This document shows positions 1-9,237 of a DNA stretch of 64,000 nucleotides, piece by piece. The number at the start of each line of letters is the position of its first letter. Position 1 is the stretch's first letter. Below the pieces are notes generated by a model. It had not been told where the DNA came from. It searched no databases and saw only the letters and a list, made by a program, of their open reading frames with translations. The DNA is from Paracidobacterium acidisoli (GTDB lineage: Bacteria > Acidobacteriota > Terriglobia > Terriglobales > Acidobacteriaceae). The stretch covers positions 1 to 64,000 of the forward strand of contig NZ_QVQT02000001.1 of the NCBI RefSeq assembly GCF_003428625.2. The letters are read 5' to 3'. A program made the translations under genes and the position numbers.

Positions 1-47
1 CGGCGCGCCTTGCGACGTCAGCTGATCTGACGTCGCAAGGCGCGCCG
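1..47. repeat. Perfect 21-bp inverted repeat with 5-base loop
   Basis: Bases 1-21 and 27-47 are exact reverse complements, separated by CTGAT. Each arm contains GGCGCGCC and GACGTC. The repeat begins at the very first base, so it may extend further left. The methyltransferase reading frame passes through it without a stop. It could be a strong hairpin, the end of an inserted element, or an inverted-duplication artefact at a contig end. The sequence alone cannot decide between these. Confidence 0.9.
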
Positions 48-1032
48 TTAAAAATGATGAGGTCGCTAAGGCAGCGATTGTCCCTACAGGTCTATATTTA
101 GTGGCACCCTCTTCACCCGCCGATTTTTCAGAATACAAGTCTCGATATTTAATGCTCACCCGATTTTTGGCATACCACACCAGATGGTCGGTCACATTGG
201 ACAGAGTGGTGCCTGAAAAGCCCGTAGTTTTCGCATAAACGATTGTGCTAACAAAATTGCCGTCACCAAACACCTCGTCCATGACAGCACGAACCCTATG
301 CACATTCTCATCGCCAATCTGTACAAAGATCGAACCTGAGTCCGTCAACAAGTCACGGGCTACTGTGAGACGATCCCTCAGATATGTCAGGTACGAGTTA
401 ATCCCATCGCGCCACGTATCGCGGAATGCCTTTACCTGCTCCGGTTCGCGGGTGATGTGATCTTTACTCCCATCCTTAACATCGCGGCTTGTTGTAGACC
501 ACTGAAAGTTGGAATTGAACTTGATGCCATAGGGCGGGTCAAAGTAGATGCACTGCACCTTGCCGCGCAGGCTTTCCCGTTCCGCCAGCGAAGCCATCAC
601 TTGCAAACTGTCGCCGAGGATCATGCGGTTCGACCAGTGAGCATCGTGCTGATAGAACTCTGTGCGCGCCTCTTCGCTGGGCAGTCCGTTGAAATCCGCG
701 AAGAGATTGAACTGCGATTCGGTAGCAGTCTGCCCGGCCTTCGTCTGCCGCTCCAGGTCGTCGATCAACACCTTGGGGTGGACCTTCTCCTGAATGTAGA
801 GCGGCGGCGCGGGCACCACGAGATCAGACCAGTCCTGCTCGTCCTTGCCGCGCCAAACGAGTTGCGGGTCAAGGTCGCGGTTGCGGCGCTCGTAAGCAAC
901 GCGAATGGGCGAACGATCTTCGGCGCGCATCACCGACTGATATTCGGCGGTGGGGATGTTCCGGCGCGAGGCTTCCTCATGGACCAGCGTTTCGACACTC
1001 TTCTTCGGTTTCGGCTTTGCTGTCTTTGCCAT
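1..1032 (-). CDS. Site-specific DNA adenine methyltransferase, Mod-like (partial, C-terminus outside window)
   Basis: This is the modification subunit of a restriction-modification pair, transferring methyl from SAM to adenine N6. The ATG is at 1032, 9 bases after the stop of the restriction gene, so the two are co-transcribed. The first 344 codons are present. Motif IV, DPPYG, is near residue 165 in the context CIYFDPPYGIKFNSNFQ, as in type III/beta-class enzymes. A stretch LVWYAKN and then KYRDLY and GEEGATKYR follows, as usual for Mod proteins. After that point (plus positions below about 100) the translation no longer resembles Mod and runs into the inverted repeat. The 3' part may therefore be broken by an insertion. 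Family assignment is firm; intactness is not. Confidence 0.85.
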   Translation of the reverse strand, partial: MAKTAKPKPKKSVETLVHEEASRRNIPTAEYQSVMRAEDRSPIRVAYERRNRDLDPQLVWRGKDEQDWSDLVVPAPPLYIQEKVHPKVLIDDLERQTKAGQTATESQFNLFADFNGLPSEEARTEFYQHDAHWSNRMILGDSLQVMASLAERESLRGKVQCIYFDPPYGIKFNSNFQWSTTSRDVKDGSKDHITREPEQVKAFRDTWRDGINSYLTYLRDRLTVARDLLTDSGSIFVQIGDENVHRVRAVMDEVFGDGNFVSTIVYAKTTGFSGTTLSNVTDHLVWYAKNRVSIKYRDLYSEKSAGEEGATKYRPVGTIAALATSSFLTARLATSDQLTSQGAP

Positions 1033-1041
1033 CGTTTGTCT

Positions 1042-4000
1042 CTAGTTCTGTGCGGGCTGCGGTTGGGTAACGGAATCGACCATCTTCTGGAACTCGGTCT
1101 CGATGAGATTGGCGAAGTCCGCGTTCATAGCGAAGACTTCCGTAAACTCGACGAATGCCCACCGCCCAAACTTGCCCGTGTTGTTCACGCCTGGAATCCA
1201 GTAGGTATCCATTGTGATCTTCTTGTCCTTGGCGTCTTCGCGACGGTATCCCTTCACCTCGACAACCAGGTGAAGCAAATCCTCCTCGCCGTGGCCGTCT
1301 TCAATCAGCACGATGAAGTCGGGTCGATAGATACGGCTGTCGAAGCCGTGGCGATACGGAACGTCAAAACCAAGATTGTGATTCTTGACATAGGCACGGA
1401 CGCGCGGATGGTTTTCGGCCACGCGGCAGAACTCTGCCTCCCAATCGCTATCAAGAATGATCCAGTTGATGTGGCAACGGCGCGAGTCCGTCTGCCAGCG
1501 GCTGGTCTTCGATGTCGCAAAGTTGACGTGAGCGGTTGAGCCTTCGGGATTGAAGGGATCGAGCAGCGCCTTGATCGCGGCATGGTCCACCGATTCCGCG
1601 TTAATGGCTGCAGTAATCCGTTCGCAGGCCATGTCCGCCAAATGGCGATAAAGCACCTGAGCAGGATAGGTGTCCCCTCGGCAAATGAGGCAGGTGTCCA
1701 TCCATTCCTTCACAACGCGCTTGAGCTGGCCGAAGAGATGCAGCGGCGGTTCTTCGCCGGGATTGCGCCACTTGGTGTATAGCAGATGCGTGGTGAGCTT
1801 ATACAGGATGGTCGATGGGCGGGTGTCGCGAAGGTGCGAGACGGTGAGGTTGACGCTCTCGCCAACGATGCCCGCGTTCTGCGTCTGCGACGGGCCGGTC
1901 AGCTCAGGCGTAATGGGTAGTATGGAATCCTCGGTGAACTTCGCAGTGAGGCGTTCATTGGGCAACTCGGCACGATAGCCCATGACACGCGGGAAACGGA
2001 TCTCCAGTTTGTCGCGCTCTGGGCGCATGGCCTTCACCTGGATGGTCTGGCGAGGCGGGACAGCCACGACAACAACTGGCTTGGCGGCGAAGTCAAACGG
2101 GATGCCGAGCACGTCGGCATACTCCACGTTGAAGAGACCCTCTTCATTCAAGTCGTAAGACTGGCGGCGGAGAGCACGCCCAATGACCTGCTCACAGAGC
2201 AACTGCGTGCCGAAGGCTCGGACGCCGAGAACATGAGTAACTGTGTTGGCGTCCCAACCTTCCGTGAGCATGGAAACGGAGACGACACAGCGAATGTCGC
2301 TGCCGAGACGGCCTTCCTTGCCGACGGTGTTCATCACTTCGCGTAGGATCGAAACATCGTCGATGTCCTCCACGCTCTCCTGAAGACCGCTGCGTTCGAC
2401 ACGCTCGCGGCGGAACTGCTCGATCTCCGGCGCGGCGACCTTGCGGAATGTGTCATCCAGCGCTTCGCCTGACTCAAGCTGTTCGCTGTCAATCAGCAGC
2501 GTGCGCGGGCGGGCATAGGGAGTGTTGTGTTCGTCGAAGTTACGGAAGAGTTCGAGACGGCCATTCTCCAGTTCTTCAACTCCGTTCTCGTTGGTGCGGA
2601 AGAAGCCGGAGACGTAGTCGTAGACGAGCTTGGAGGTGGACGTGTTGTTGCAAACGATGATGAAGCACGGAGGCACCTTGATGCCCGCATCTTGCCATGT
2701 CTTGTATGTCTTCTCGTAATGCCCGTAAAGTGCGTCAAGCGCTGTGTAGAGTGGCGTCGGCAGGCTCAGGGGGTCGAGCCCCTCTGCCTTGCCACGACCC
2801 TTCTTCGGCATGAGCTTACGGATGTTCTCCCACAGGTTGCGGAAGACAGGAACCTCCGCACCGGGGATATTGTCGGCCACGGGTACGCGCGGCAGCTTGA
2901 CGATGCCGCACTCAATGGCATCCATCAGCGAGAAATCAGACATCACCCACGGGAAGAGCGTGCCTTCTGCATAGCCGGAGCCGCGCAGGAAGAACGGCGT
3001 GGCGGAGAGATCGACGATGCGATTAAGGCCGATTTTGCGTTTGACGGCTTCCAAGCCGTTGATCCAGAGGCGAGCGGCTTCCTTATTGCGCTCGGCCTCT
3101 TCCTTGTCCTCGCGCGAGATGTCTTCCTCGTCTGGCGAGCCGGGCTTCTCCTTATAACAGTGGTGCGCTTCGTCGTTGAGCACCATGATGTTCTTGAGAC
3201 CCATCAAGTCCGGCATGACGCGCTGGAGCATCTGCCCTTCGGTTTCGAGGGTGTTGATGGCATCGCCGTGGCGACCTTCCAGCAGCGCACGGTTTCCCTT
3301 GGAAAGCTCCATGCGCTCACGCAGCTTGAATGCGTGGTAGTTGGTAATGACGATCTTGGCTCGCTTCACATCGTCGAGCATGTCGGGGGGAACCAACTCG
3401 CGGTTGGCGTAATAACTGTCGAGGTCGCTGGGCTGAAGGACGCGCAAGCGGTCCTTGATGGTGAGTCCCGGTGTCACCACAAGAAAACCACGGGTGAAAT
3501 GAGTGCTGCCCGAACGGCGAACTGCGTTGACCGTCTGCCAGGCAATGAGCATCGCCATCACCGTCGTTTTGCCGGCTCCGGTTGCCAGCTTGAGCGCAAG
3601 GCGATTTAAGCCTGAATTCGCATTTGCGTTGGCCGCAGCCAGGTGCTCGACAAACTTCTTCCACGCTGGGCGCTTGGACGCAACTTCCGTGAGCCAGATG
3701 GCAGTTTCGACCGCCTCTACCTGACAAAAGAATGGGCGAATGCCCTCGAACGGATGATGCCTCCAGTGCTGGAGCAGCCGTGCCGTCTCCGGCGTGACCA
3801 GCCAGTCGTTTGGACTGGGAAGACGCCGCCACTCATCGACCTGCTGGCGCAGTTCATTGATGATGGGAATCGTTTCGTATCGCTGGCTGCGCGAGGAAAC
3901 ACCTGTCTCGTCATCGAACTCGATGTCTTCCTGTATAGGAGATTGCTTCTGCTTGCGGGGCTTAGGGATCGGCGTGACAAACTGCGCCGTCCGTCGGGAC

Positions 4001-4137
4001 TCTATAATGCGCTGCGTCGGCTGGCCGTGCTCATCCATCTCCCAATGGTGAGCGGGATAGTCATACGGCGAGTTGAGAATAGGATGCTCGAAGAACCCAT
4101 TTTCCATCGTCAGCGGCTTACCTTCATCGTGGGGCAT
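1042..4137 (-). CDS. Restriction endonuclease subunit, SF2 helicase plus PD-(D/E)XK (type III Res-like, BPTD_3080 family)
   Basis: ATP-dependent restriction subunit of 1031 residues. Walker A ATGAGKT lies at 185-191 and the DEAH box at 322-325 (LNDEAHHCY). The late helicase motif QVIGRALRRQ is present. A C-terminal nuclease site has RPDF near 938-941 and VEVKG near 959-963, fitting PD-(D/E)XK. The N-terminus (ENGFFEHPILNSPY) matches the start of this family; the ATG at 4107 is a reasonable alternative start. It lies upstream of the methyltransferase, the reverse of the usual mod-res order. No frameshift is visible, so this half of the system looks intact. Confidence 0.9.
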   Translation of the reverse strand: MPHDEGKPLTMENGFFEHPILNSPYDYPAHHWEMDEHGQPTQRIIESRRTAQFVTPIPKPRKQKQSPIQEDIEFDDETGVSSRSQRYETIPIINELRQQVDEWRRLPSPNDWLVTPETARLLQHWRHHPFEGIRPFFCQVEAVETAIWLTEVASKRPAWKKFVEHLAAANANANSGLNRLALKLATGAGKTTVMAMLIAWQTVNAVRRSGSTHFTRGFLVVTPGLTIKDRLRVLQPSDLDSYYANRELVPPDMLDDVKRAKIVITNYHAFKLRERMELSKGNRALLEGRHGDAINTLETEGQMLQRVMPDLMGLKNIMVLNDEAHHCYKEKPGSPDEEDISREDKEEAERNKEAARLWINGLEAVKRKIGLNRIVDLSATPFFLRGSGYAEGTLFPWVMSDFSLMDAIECGIVKLPRVPVADNIPGAEVPVFRNLWENIRKLMPKKGRGKAEGLDPLSLPTPLYTALDALYGHYEKTYKTWQDAGIKVPPCFIIVCNNTSTSKLVYDYVSGFFRTNENGVEELENGRLELFRNFDEHNTPYARPRTLLIDSEQLESGEALDDTFRKVAAPEIEQFRRERVERSGLQESVEDIDDVSILREVMNTVGKEGRLGSDIRCVVSVSMLTEGWDANTVTHVLGVRAFGTQLLCEQVIGRALRRQSYDLNEEGLFNVEYADVLGIPFDFAAKPVVVVAVPPRQTIQVKAMRPERDKLEIRFPRVMGYRAELPNERLTAKFTEDSILPITPELTGPSQTQNAGIVGESVNLTVSHLRDTRPSTILYKLTTHLLYTKWRNPGEEPPLHLFGQLKRVVKEWMDTCLICRGDTYPAQVLYRHLADMACERITAAINAESVDHAAIKALLDPFNPEGSTAHVNFATSKTSRWQTDSRRCHINWIILDSDWEAEFCRVAENHPRVRAYVKNHNLGFDVPYRHGFDSRIYRPDFIVLIEDGHGEEDLLHLVVEVKGYRREDAKDKKITMDTYWIPGVNNTGKFGRWAFVEFTEVFAMNADFANLIETEFQKMVDSVTQPQPAQN

Positions 4138-4551
4138 ACCTGGTCGTTATATGCAGGCTACGGCCTGCTCGCGAGGGCCAAATTTTGCACTTGTAAAGCA
4201 CGTACAAGTGTACTTTGTCACCCTCTGATTTCACATTTTCATCAGGAGTCAGAATGGCTGGCTGCGCCTCGGTGACCGACCGCGCCATTGAAATCGCGTC
4301 CCACGGATGCTTCGCAGAAGTTCGCCGCGAAGAAGAGTTTCCCCGCCTAATAGCGAGAATTCTCAAGTGGCGTAATCCCGATTCGCCGCATTACATAAAC
4401 CGCTCACTTTTACGCCAGAGGGGAAGAATCCAAGGAAGAGGAACTTGACTCCTTGGCGCGCAGCCGGCGAGCGGGGGCCGGAGCAGAGCGAATGAGGGTG
4501 CAGGGGGGAAAACAGCGTGTGTTCCCCCTGCCGATTTTCCGCGGACACGAA
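4138..4551. other. Intergenic region between restriction operon and parB remnant
   Basis: I see no convincing gene here. The short open frames on both strands lack family resemblance and ribosome sites. The region must hold the promoter of the restriction operon near its left edge. An imperfect hairpin at about 4501-4530 pairs CAGGGGGGAA with TTCCCCCTG around an 11-base loop. Confidence 0.5.
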
Positions 4552-4581
4552 AATAAGAGGCGGCCTGGGCCGCCTCTTATT
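4552..4581 (-). terminator. Rho-independent terminator after parB remnant
   Basis: A perfect 13-bp stem, AATAAGAGGCGGC pairing with its complement around a CTGG loop, lies 20 bases beyond the parB stop. On the minus strand it is followed by TTTTC. The AT-rich ends on both sides would let it act in either direction. Confidence 0.85.
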
Positions 4582-4600
4582 GGTTGATCGTGACCGTGGT

Positions 4601-5890
4601 CTATGCGGCCTTGGGGGTAGGTTTGGCTGTAGGCGGCGCTGCCTTCTTCGCCTTCTCCTTGGCGGCGAACTCCTGCCGCACTTTGCGACCGATGGCGTCT
4701 GTGTCCACCTTGTAAGCTGCCGCCGCGTCCTTCAGCACAGCGGCGGCGTTGCCGCGTGAGGCCGCAATCAGGACCGTGGACTCCACCAGCACACGGGAAA
4801 GCGTGCTTTCGTCGGCGCGACGAAGGATAGCGGTGAACGCATTCTTGATGCCTCCATCATCCCGTTTCTGCCGGATGCCGTGCTGCCGCGCCAGTGTCTC
4901 GACGTTCCGCTCGTCCATTGTGCTTACCAGCTTCTCGACAAGGAAAAGCAGGTCGCGCTTGAGGAGACGCACAGGCACAGCAGAACCGATGGCGGAGAGA
5001 ACGCGAAGGCCGGTGGTGCTGGCAACGGCTTCCTCGCGGCGGCGCTTGGCTTGCTCGGCCTTCCACGCCCCATCCTCGCGGCTGGTTTGCTGCTTCGGAT
5101 GATGCACCGGACATGCGAGGTTGGCGCACACCTTATGGATGGTGCCTACGTCGTTCCCCTCGGTGATGATGGCGTCCGCAGTGAACTTGCACACCTTGAA
5201 CTCCGGGCGCTTGGCATCGTCCTTGGTCTTCGGCTTCTCGTCCCGGATTGCGGTGTACTTGTTGCGTGGAAGTACCGGACTGCCTTCCTGATGTCCACCG
5301 TAAGACGTGCTGATCTGTACCAGTCCCGGTTGTGCGGCGACGGTGCTGGCGATGTGCGCCTGTACCTTGTTCGCGTAACAGGTTGGGTCCGTACAAGCGT
5401 CCTGCTTCCCGAAGTCGGTAAAGAGTAGCTTGTTGCCTCCGGTACGCTTCGGGCAATCAGCACAGCTTCCCGCTGATGGCACAAGCTGCGCATCGCGTTT
5501 GTTGAACGGCGCGTCCTTCAATACCAGCAGGATGTTGCTATCAATCCAGAACTGAAGGTTGCGGACGGGCAGCAGGACACGCGTGGGCTTCTCCCCGCCG
5601 TTGTAAATCTCCTTGAAGCAGGCTTTGAGCGCGATCTCCTGTTGGTCGACAGGAAGCCGAGCCAGCAACAAGGCATGACCCACGCCGATAGCGTCGGCAT
5701 AGAACGGTTCGACGGCTGTGGGAACAAGATCAATCAGCTTGAGGCGCTGCGCCACGAACGAGGGAGTTTTACCTACCTTCGCGGCGATCTGCTCAATGGT
5801 GTATTTAGGTTCCTCCAAGTCCAGCAGGGCGCGAAATCCCTGCGCCTCCTCCATCGGGTGAATCTCGGCGCGAATCAGGTCCGATCCAGC
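4601..5890 (-). pseudogene. ParB/RepB/Spo0J-family partition protein, N-terminus missing
   Basis: The retained part starts inside the ParB domain at DLIRAEIHPMEEAQGF and continues through the helix-turn-helix (YTIEQIAAKVGKTPSFVAQRLKL in pieces). It then has a cysteine-rich segment (SCADCPKR, DACTDPTCYANK) and a long Lys/Ala-rich C-terminus ending in an intact stop at 4601. The N-terminal ParB/CTPase region that should precede LIRAEIHP is absent. Instead the DNA upstream is the 3' part of a VirB2-type pilin gene in another frame. The frame stays open to an ATG at 5950, but that ATG lies inside the pilin coding sequence. Partition proteins of this type occur on plasmids and integrative conjugative elements. 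Confidence 0.85.
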
Positions 5891-6224
5891 CAACTCCCCA
5901 GCCGAGAACCCCAGCGCCGAAAAGCGCGCCGAAGAGTCCAGGAATTGCATCCTGAAAACGTCCGCTCATCATCCGAATACCGGCGAAGATCAGACCGCCA
6001 AGACAGATGACAGCCCCGGCGTACATGGCGAAAGTTTTGAAGGTTGACATCAGTGTTTGTGCGCCCGAGAAGTCCATCGTTCCCTGCGCGTGAGCTGCGG
6101 TAGCAAATGCCATCGCAAATAGGTAAGGCGCAAACAATCGTGCGAGTTGGTAGGGGTTGGGCTTAGAGACGAATCGTTCCCGTTTCTTTGCAAGCGGGAT
6201 AACGGAGTGGGATATTTGGGGCAT
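5805..6224 (-). pseudogene. VirB2/TrbC-type conjugative pilin fused out of frame to parB DNA
   Basis: The start ATG at 6224 has an excellent GGAGGAG ribosome site 5 bases away. Residues about 25-47 form a signal peptide ending AHAQ. Two hydrophobic segments follow (FAMYAGAVICLGGLIFAGI and the Gly-rich GLFGALFGAGVLGWGVGW), the layout of mature VirB2/TrbC pilins. Immediately after GWIG, near 5876-5890, the DNA becomes parB. The last 20 or so residues (PDSRRDSPDGGG and on) are parB read out of frame. Nearly all of the pilin is therefore present, but with a foreign tail. No other type IV secretion gene is in the window. Confidence 0.8.
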
Positions 6225-6312
6225 TGGCTCCTCCGAACGGCATTGTTTTTGGCCGTCATGTTTCGGAAGGTAATGCCGTCAGAATTTTTCGTCCAAGACT
6301 TCTTATCTATAG

Positions 6313-6335
6313 CGCTATTGCTTTGGTCAATAGCG
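6313..6335. promoter_or_regulatory. Inverted repeat upstream of pilin gene
   Basis: CGCTATTG and CAATAGCG are exact complements around a 7-base spacer, about 90 bases upstream of the pilin start. An operator or 5' leader hairpin is possible. The rest of 6225-6517 shows no gene. Confidence 0.4.
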
Positions 6336-6517
6336 GATTTGCTCGGAGGATTGCCCCCTCATAGGTCTCATCGATTCACACCAAAGCTGCGCCATTGACC
6401 TCCGCTCAATGAGCGACTCGGTGATTTGGCGTCAATCGAACGGAGTCACTCCCGAGAAACGTGTCTCTCGGTATCCACTTGAGTGATGCTGCCAGACGAT
6501 GCGGCAACTCGCTTGGC

Positions 6518-7397
6518 TTAACCCAGTTGGCTTCGGGATTCCCGCTTCGGCGGACGTCGGCCGTCCAAAACCACGTCATCAACGATCTGCGGTGAAATGA
6601 GGTATTGCGGAGCGATCTCTGCAACGATGTGTCGAAATTCGTTCAGGCCCTCCGGCGAGAAGCTCACCCGATCCAAATGGCTGCGTACGACCGACCAGAG
6701 CCGTTTGCCAGCAGAGGGGAAACCAGACTTCGCTACCAGCGTCGGTAAGGATCTCCATAGTCATTGCCTGCTGTGGGTTGGTCTTTATTCCCTTCACAAA
6801 GAGTGGAGCCTCCGATGTCGTCACCGGATCGTTTGGATCGAAGGTGGTTCTAATTTGCCAGTGGAACTCCGCCATCCAGGTGGCTCCCTTCTTGAATTCC
6901 TCTCGCATCTTGGCCAACGTGAAATCGTGGACTTCTGCCTCGCTCAGGCGCCGCACGTTGTCGTATGTGAGCTTGTTCTCCGTATGATCGACGCTCGTGA
7001 TAGTTGCCACCATTGCTTCCGCTAATTCTTGCCCCTGTTCGACGAAGAACTGCGGCGAGCGCACGCGAATCATCTGCATATACGTGAGAAGAAAATCGAG
7101 GTGCTCCTTCCACTCCGCAAAGTCCGTAGCCTTGATCGCCCCGAGAACCGACGGAAATTGGTCCTCCATCGTCTTGAAGGTAACATCCGCGTGCTCTGCT
7201 TCGATTGCATCGTTCGAGAAGTCGTACATACCGATGGCGTGGCAAATCTGCTTGGGTGCTTTTCGCTCCCATTGGTTCCGCCACTTATTCAGGCACCACA
7301 ATGGTCGATCATTCTTGGCGCGGGCCGGATCAATGAAGCCGCGAAGGTATCCTTGCGGAACGTAGTGGTCCTTGCGGCCACGAGGAGGATTGGGCAC
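6518..7397 (-). pseudogene. DUF4238-family protein, frameshifted near its C-terminus
   Basis: The N-terminus has the family signature HYVPQGYLRGF (residues about 11-21) followed by LWCLNKW, and the frame runs in good order to ALVGRTQPFG. In the read frame it continues as non-conserved sequence to a stop at 6579. Shifting by one base at the GGG run (plus 6667-6669) gives sensible sequence, FSPEGLNEFRHIVAEIAPQY and on, to a stop at 6518-6520. I infer a +1 frameshift or a sequencing error. The start is GTG at 7397. Function of the family is unknown. It is divergent from the FRG gene, with 76 bases between the two starts. Confidence 0.75.
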
Positions 7398-7473
7398 GAA
7401 AGAATTCTAAGTCAAAAAACTCCGAGATTGGCAGAGACATGTAGCATTGTCTTTGTCTTTCGGATGCTGGCTC

Positions 7474-8327
7474 ATGAATCAACTGACCGCTAACTCGCTG
7501 AGTACGTATCTGGCCGCAGTAGCCAAGATACGAAAACGCTGGAAGGTGCCCAGGCGAGACGAACTCTGGTTCAGAGCAGAGGACGCCGGACATCGCAAGA
7601 CCCGGCTCCAGCCTGGGCTCTATCGCCCCAGGGAAAGCGGACTCCGCAGATCGGTGAACACGCTACTTGAGGTGGAAAATATGAGGAGTTCCAGCGGTGC
7701 GCTTCTCAGCTTTCGGACGCAAGGCTCACGAGCACCGATTGGGAATGGGATTCCTACTTTTTGATGCAGCATCACGGGGCTCCCACACGCCTTCTGGACT
7801 GGACCGACAGCGCTCTCATCGCCCTTCACTTTGCCATTAGGGATAAGCAGGTCCCCCCTACGGGGGGTGCGATTATTTACGTGCTTGATCCATACTGGCT
7901 GCTCGATCAAATCAATGGCGATGACGAGCTGAAGCGCGCCAAGAAGAGGTGGGAGGAATACGCAGAAAAAGACAGTAGCGTTGAAGCGAGAGACTGGGAC
8001 CGGCTCTACCTCCCCGCCTATGACGAAGATTTCGAAGAAAAGCTGCTGGATACCCCGGCTATCCCAATCCTGTTCGACTCACCTCACGTGACCCGGCGAA
8101 TTGCCGCCCAGCGGAGCCGATTCATGATCTTCGGGACTGATCCACTATGGCTGAGCAGTCGCCTTGGTATGAAAGATTCCCATCTCGTTTCGATCAGTAT
8201 TCCTTCGACCTCGATAAGCCGAATCCGACAGCAGCTTCGTGATGCCGGCGTCACCGAATCCGTGGTTTTTCCTGACCTCGATGGTCTAGGACGGGAATTG
8301 AAACAGATTTGGCGAACTCGCCGGTGA
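7474..8327 (+). pseudogene. FRG-domain protein, single frameshift
   Basis: Two frames together make one FRG protein. The first, from ATG 7474, reads SLSTYLAAVAKI, LWFRAED, LQPGLYRP and LLEVEN. Near 7677-7681 it breaks. The next frame resumes at EEFQRCASQLSD and DWEWDSYFLM, then the hallmark MQHHGAPTRLLDWTDSALIALHF from about 7760. Adding one T after GAAAAT restores LEVENYEEFQ, which is the expected family sequence. The domain is named for Phe-Arg-Gly in its first motif; here it is FRA. FRG proteins are often found in mobile or defence-rich regions, with no established activity known to me. Confidence 0.8.
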
Positions 8328-8491
8328 TGCCAAGATTCTCATGCGATGGGATAGGTGCTCTGAAATCGGCTTGTCTTCGTTGGCTCACCTAGTGGGAGTT
8401 TTTCAACCGGCGATAACAGCCCAAATCACTTTTTGAGACGATCACTTCGCGTGTTCTGGATCGGCAGCCATCAAACCAGCCTGTCAGTTCG

Positions 8492-9237
8492 CTATACCAT
8501 CAGTTCCAGCTGAATAGGTTTCAATGGGCGCTGGTGCGTGGGCATCTTGCGCGCGGTCGTCCGCTTAGCTTTGGGAAGATGGCGAAGGAGAATGGAGAGC
8601 GCGATGTGATTTGCGCTCCTGTGATGTACGAATGCAGTGTCGGACGTCCACCGTGCTCCCGCAATTGGCCTGGATGTGAGGTCTGATGCGAGTGCGATTC
8701 TCTCATCGATGAGCGCAAGACCACACCTGCTTTGCACCATCATCTGAATGTCTGCCGGCGTCGCTGCCAGGCACGAAGCTTCTGGCCGAATCCCGATTTC
8801 CAATAACATTTCCATTAGGCGATGGTGTGCAGCAGGATGAGTCTCCGGGTCGCGAAACACTTTCAGCCGACCGGCCAGTTCCGATGGTTGCACCTCCCGG
8901 CTTGACGCCAAGGGATCGTCCGCCCTCATGCAGACTACGAGAGGATCGGATGCGACATGCGATACAACCCAATTCGCTCCGGACACGGGCAGTGGCAGGA
9001 TCGCCGCATCGAGGGACCTTTCTTCCATCCTGTCGAGCAGCTGCACTGGATGACCGCCTGTCATTTGAATCGGACTATCAGGGAAAAGACGGGTATACGC
9101 TTGGCGCAATGATTGCACGGAATCCGGGTTGATAAAGCTTGAAAGACCTACGCGCAGGACGGGTATTTCGCCTCGATCCATCGCGCGAGCTGCGCTTACA
9201 ACCTCATCTCGAAGTTCCAGCGCCTCCTGCGCATAAG
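8492..9237 (-). pseudogene. LysR-family regulator fragment lacking its DNA-binding domain
   Basis: The frame contains a LysR effector-binding domain: VLRVGLSSFINPDSV opens the first strand, and SLDAAILPLP, CGLALIDE and the tail are typical. Upstream of the internal ATG at 9181 the same frame still reads as the LysR linker (YAQEALELRDEVVSAARAM) up to about 9237. There it stops abruptly, with the roughly 60-residue helix-turn-helix missing. The DNA beyond is integrase coding sequence on the other strand. It cannot bind DNA as it stands. Confidence 0.8.

Noticed and set aside
457-1539. Long plus-strand open frame of 360 codons
   Set aside because: It is antisense to the methyltransferase and restriction genes, which have clear family motifs. 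It has no family resemblance.
4124-4366. 80-codon minus-strand frame before the restriction gene
   Set aside because: No ribosome site or family resemblance. It overlaps the likely promoter region.
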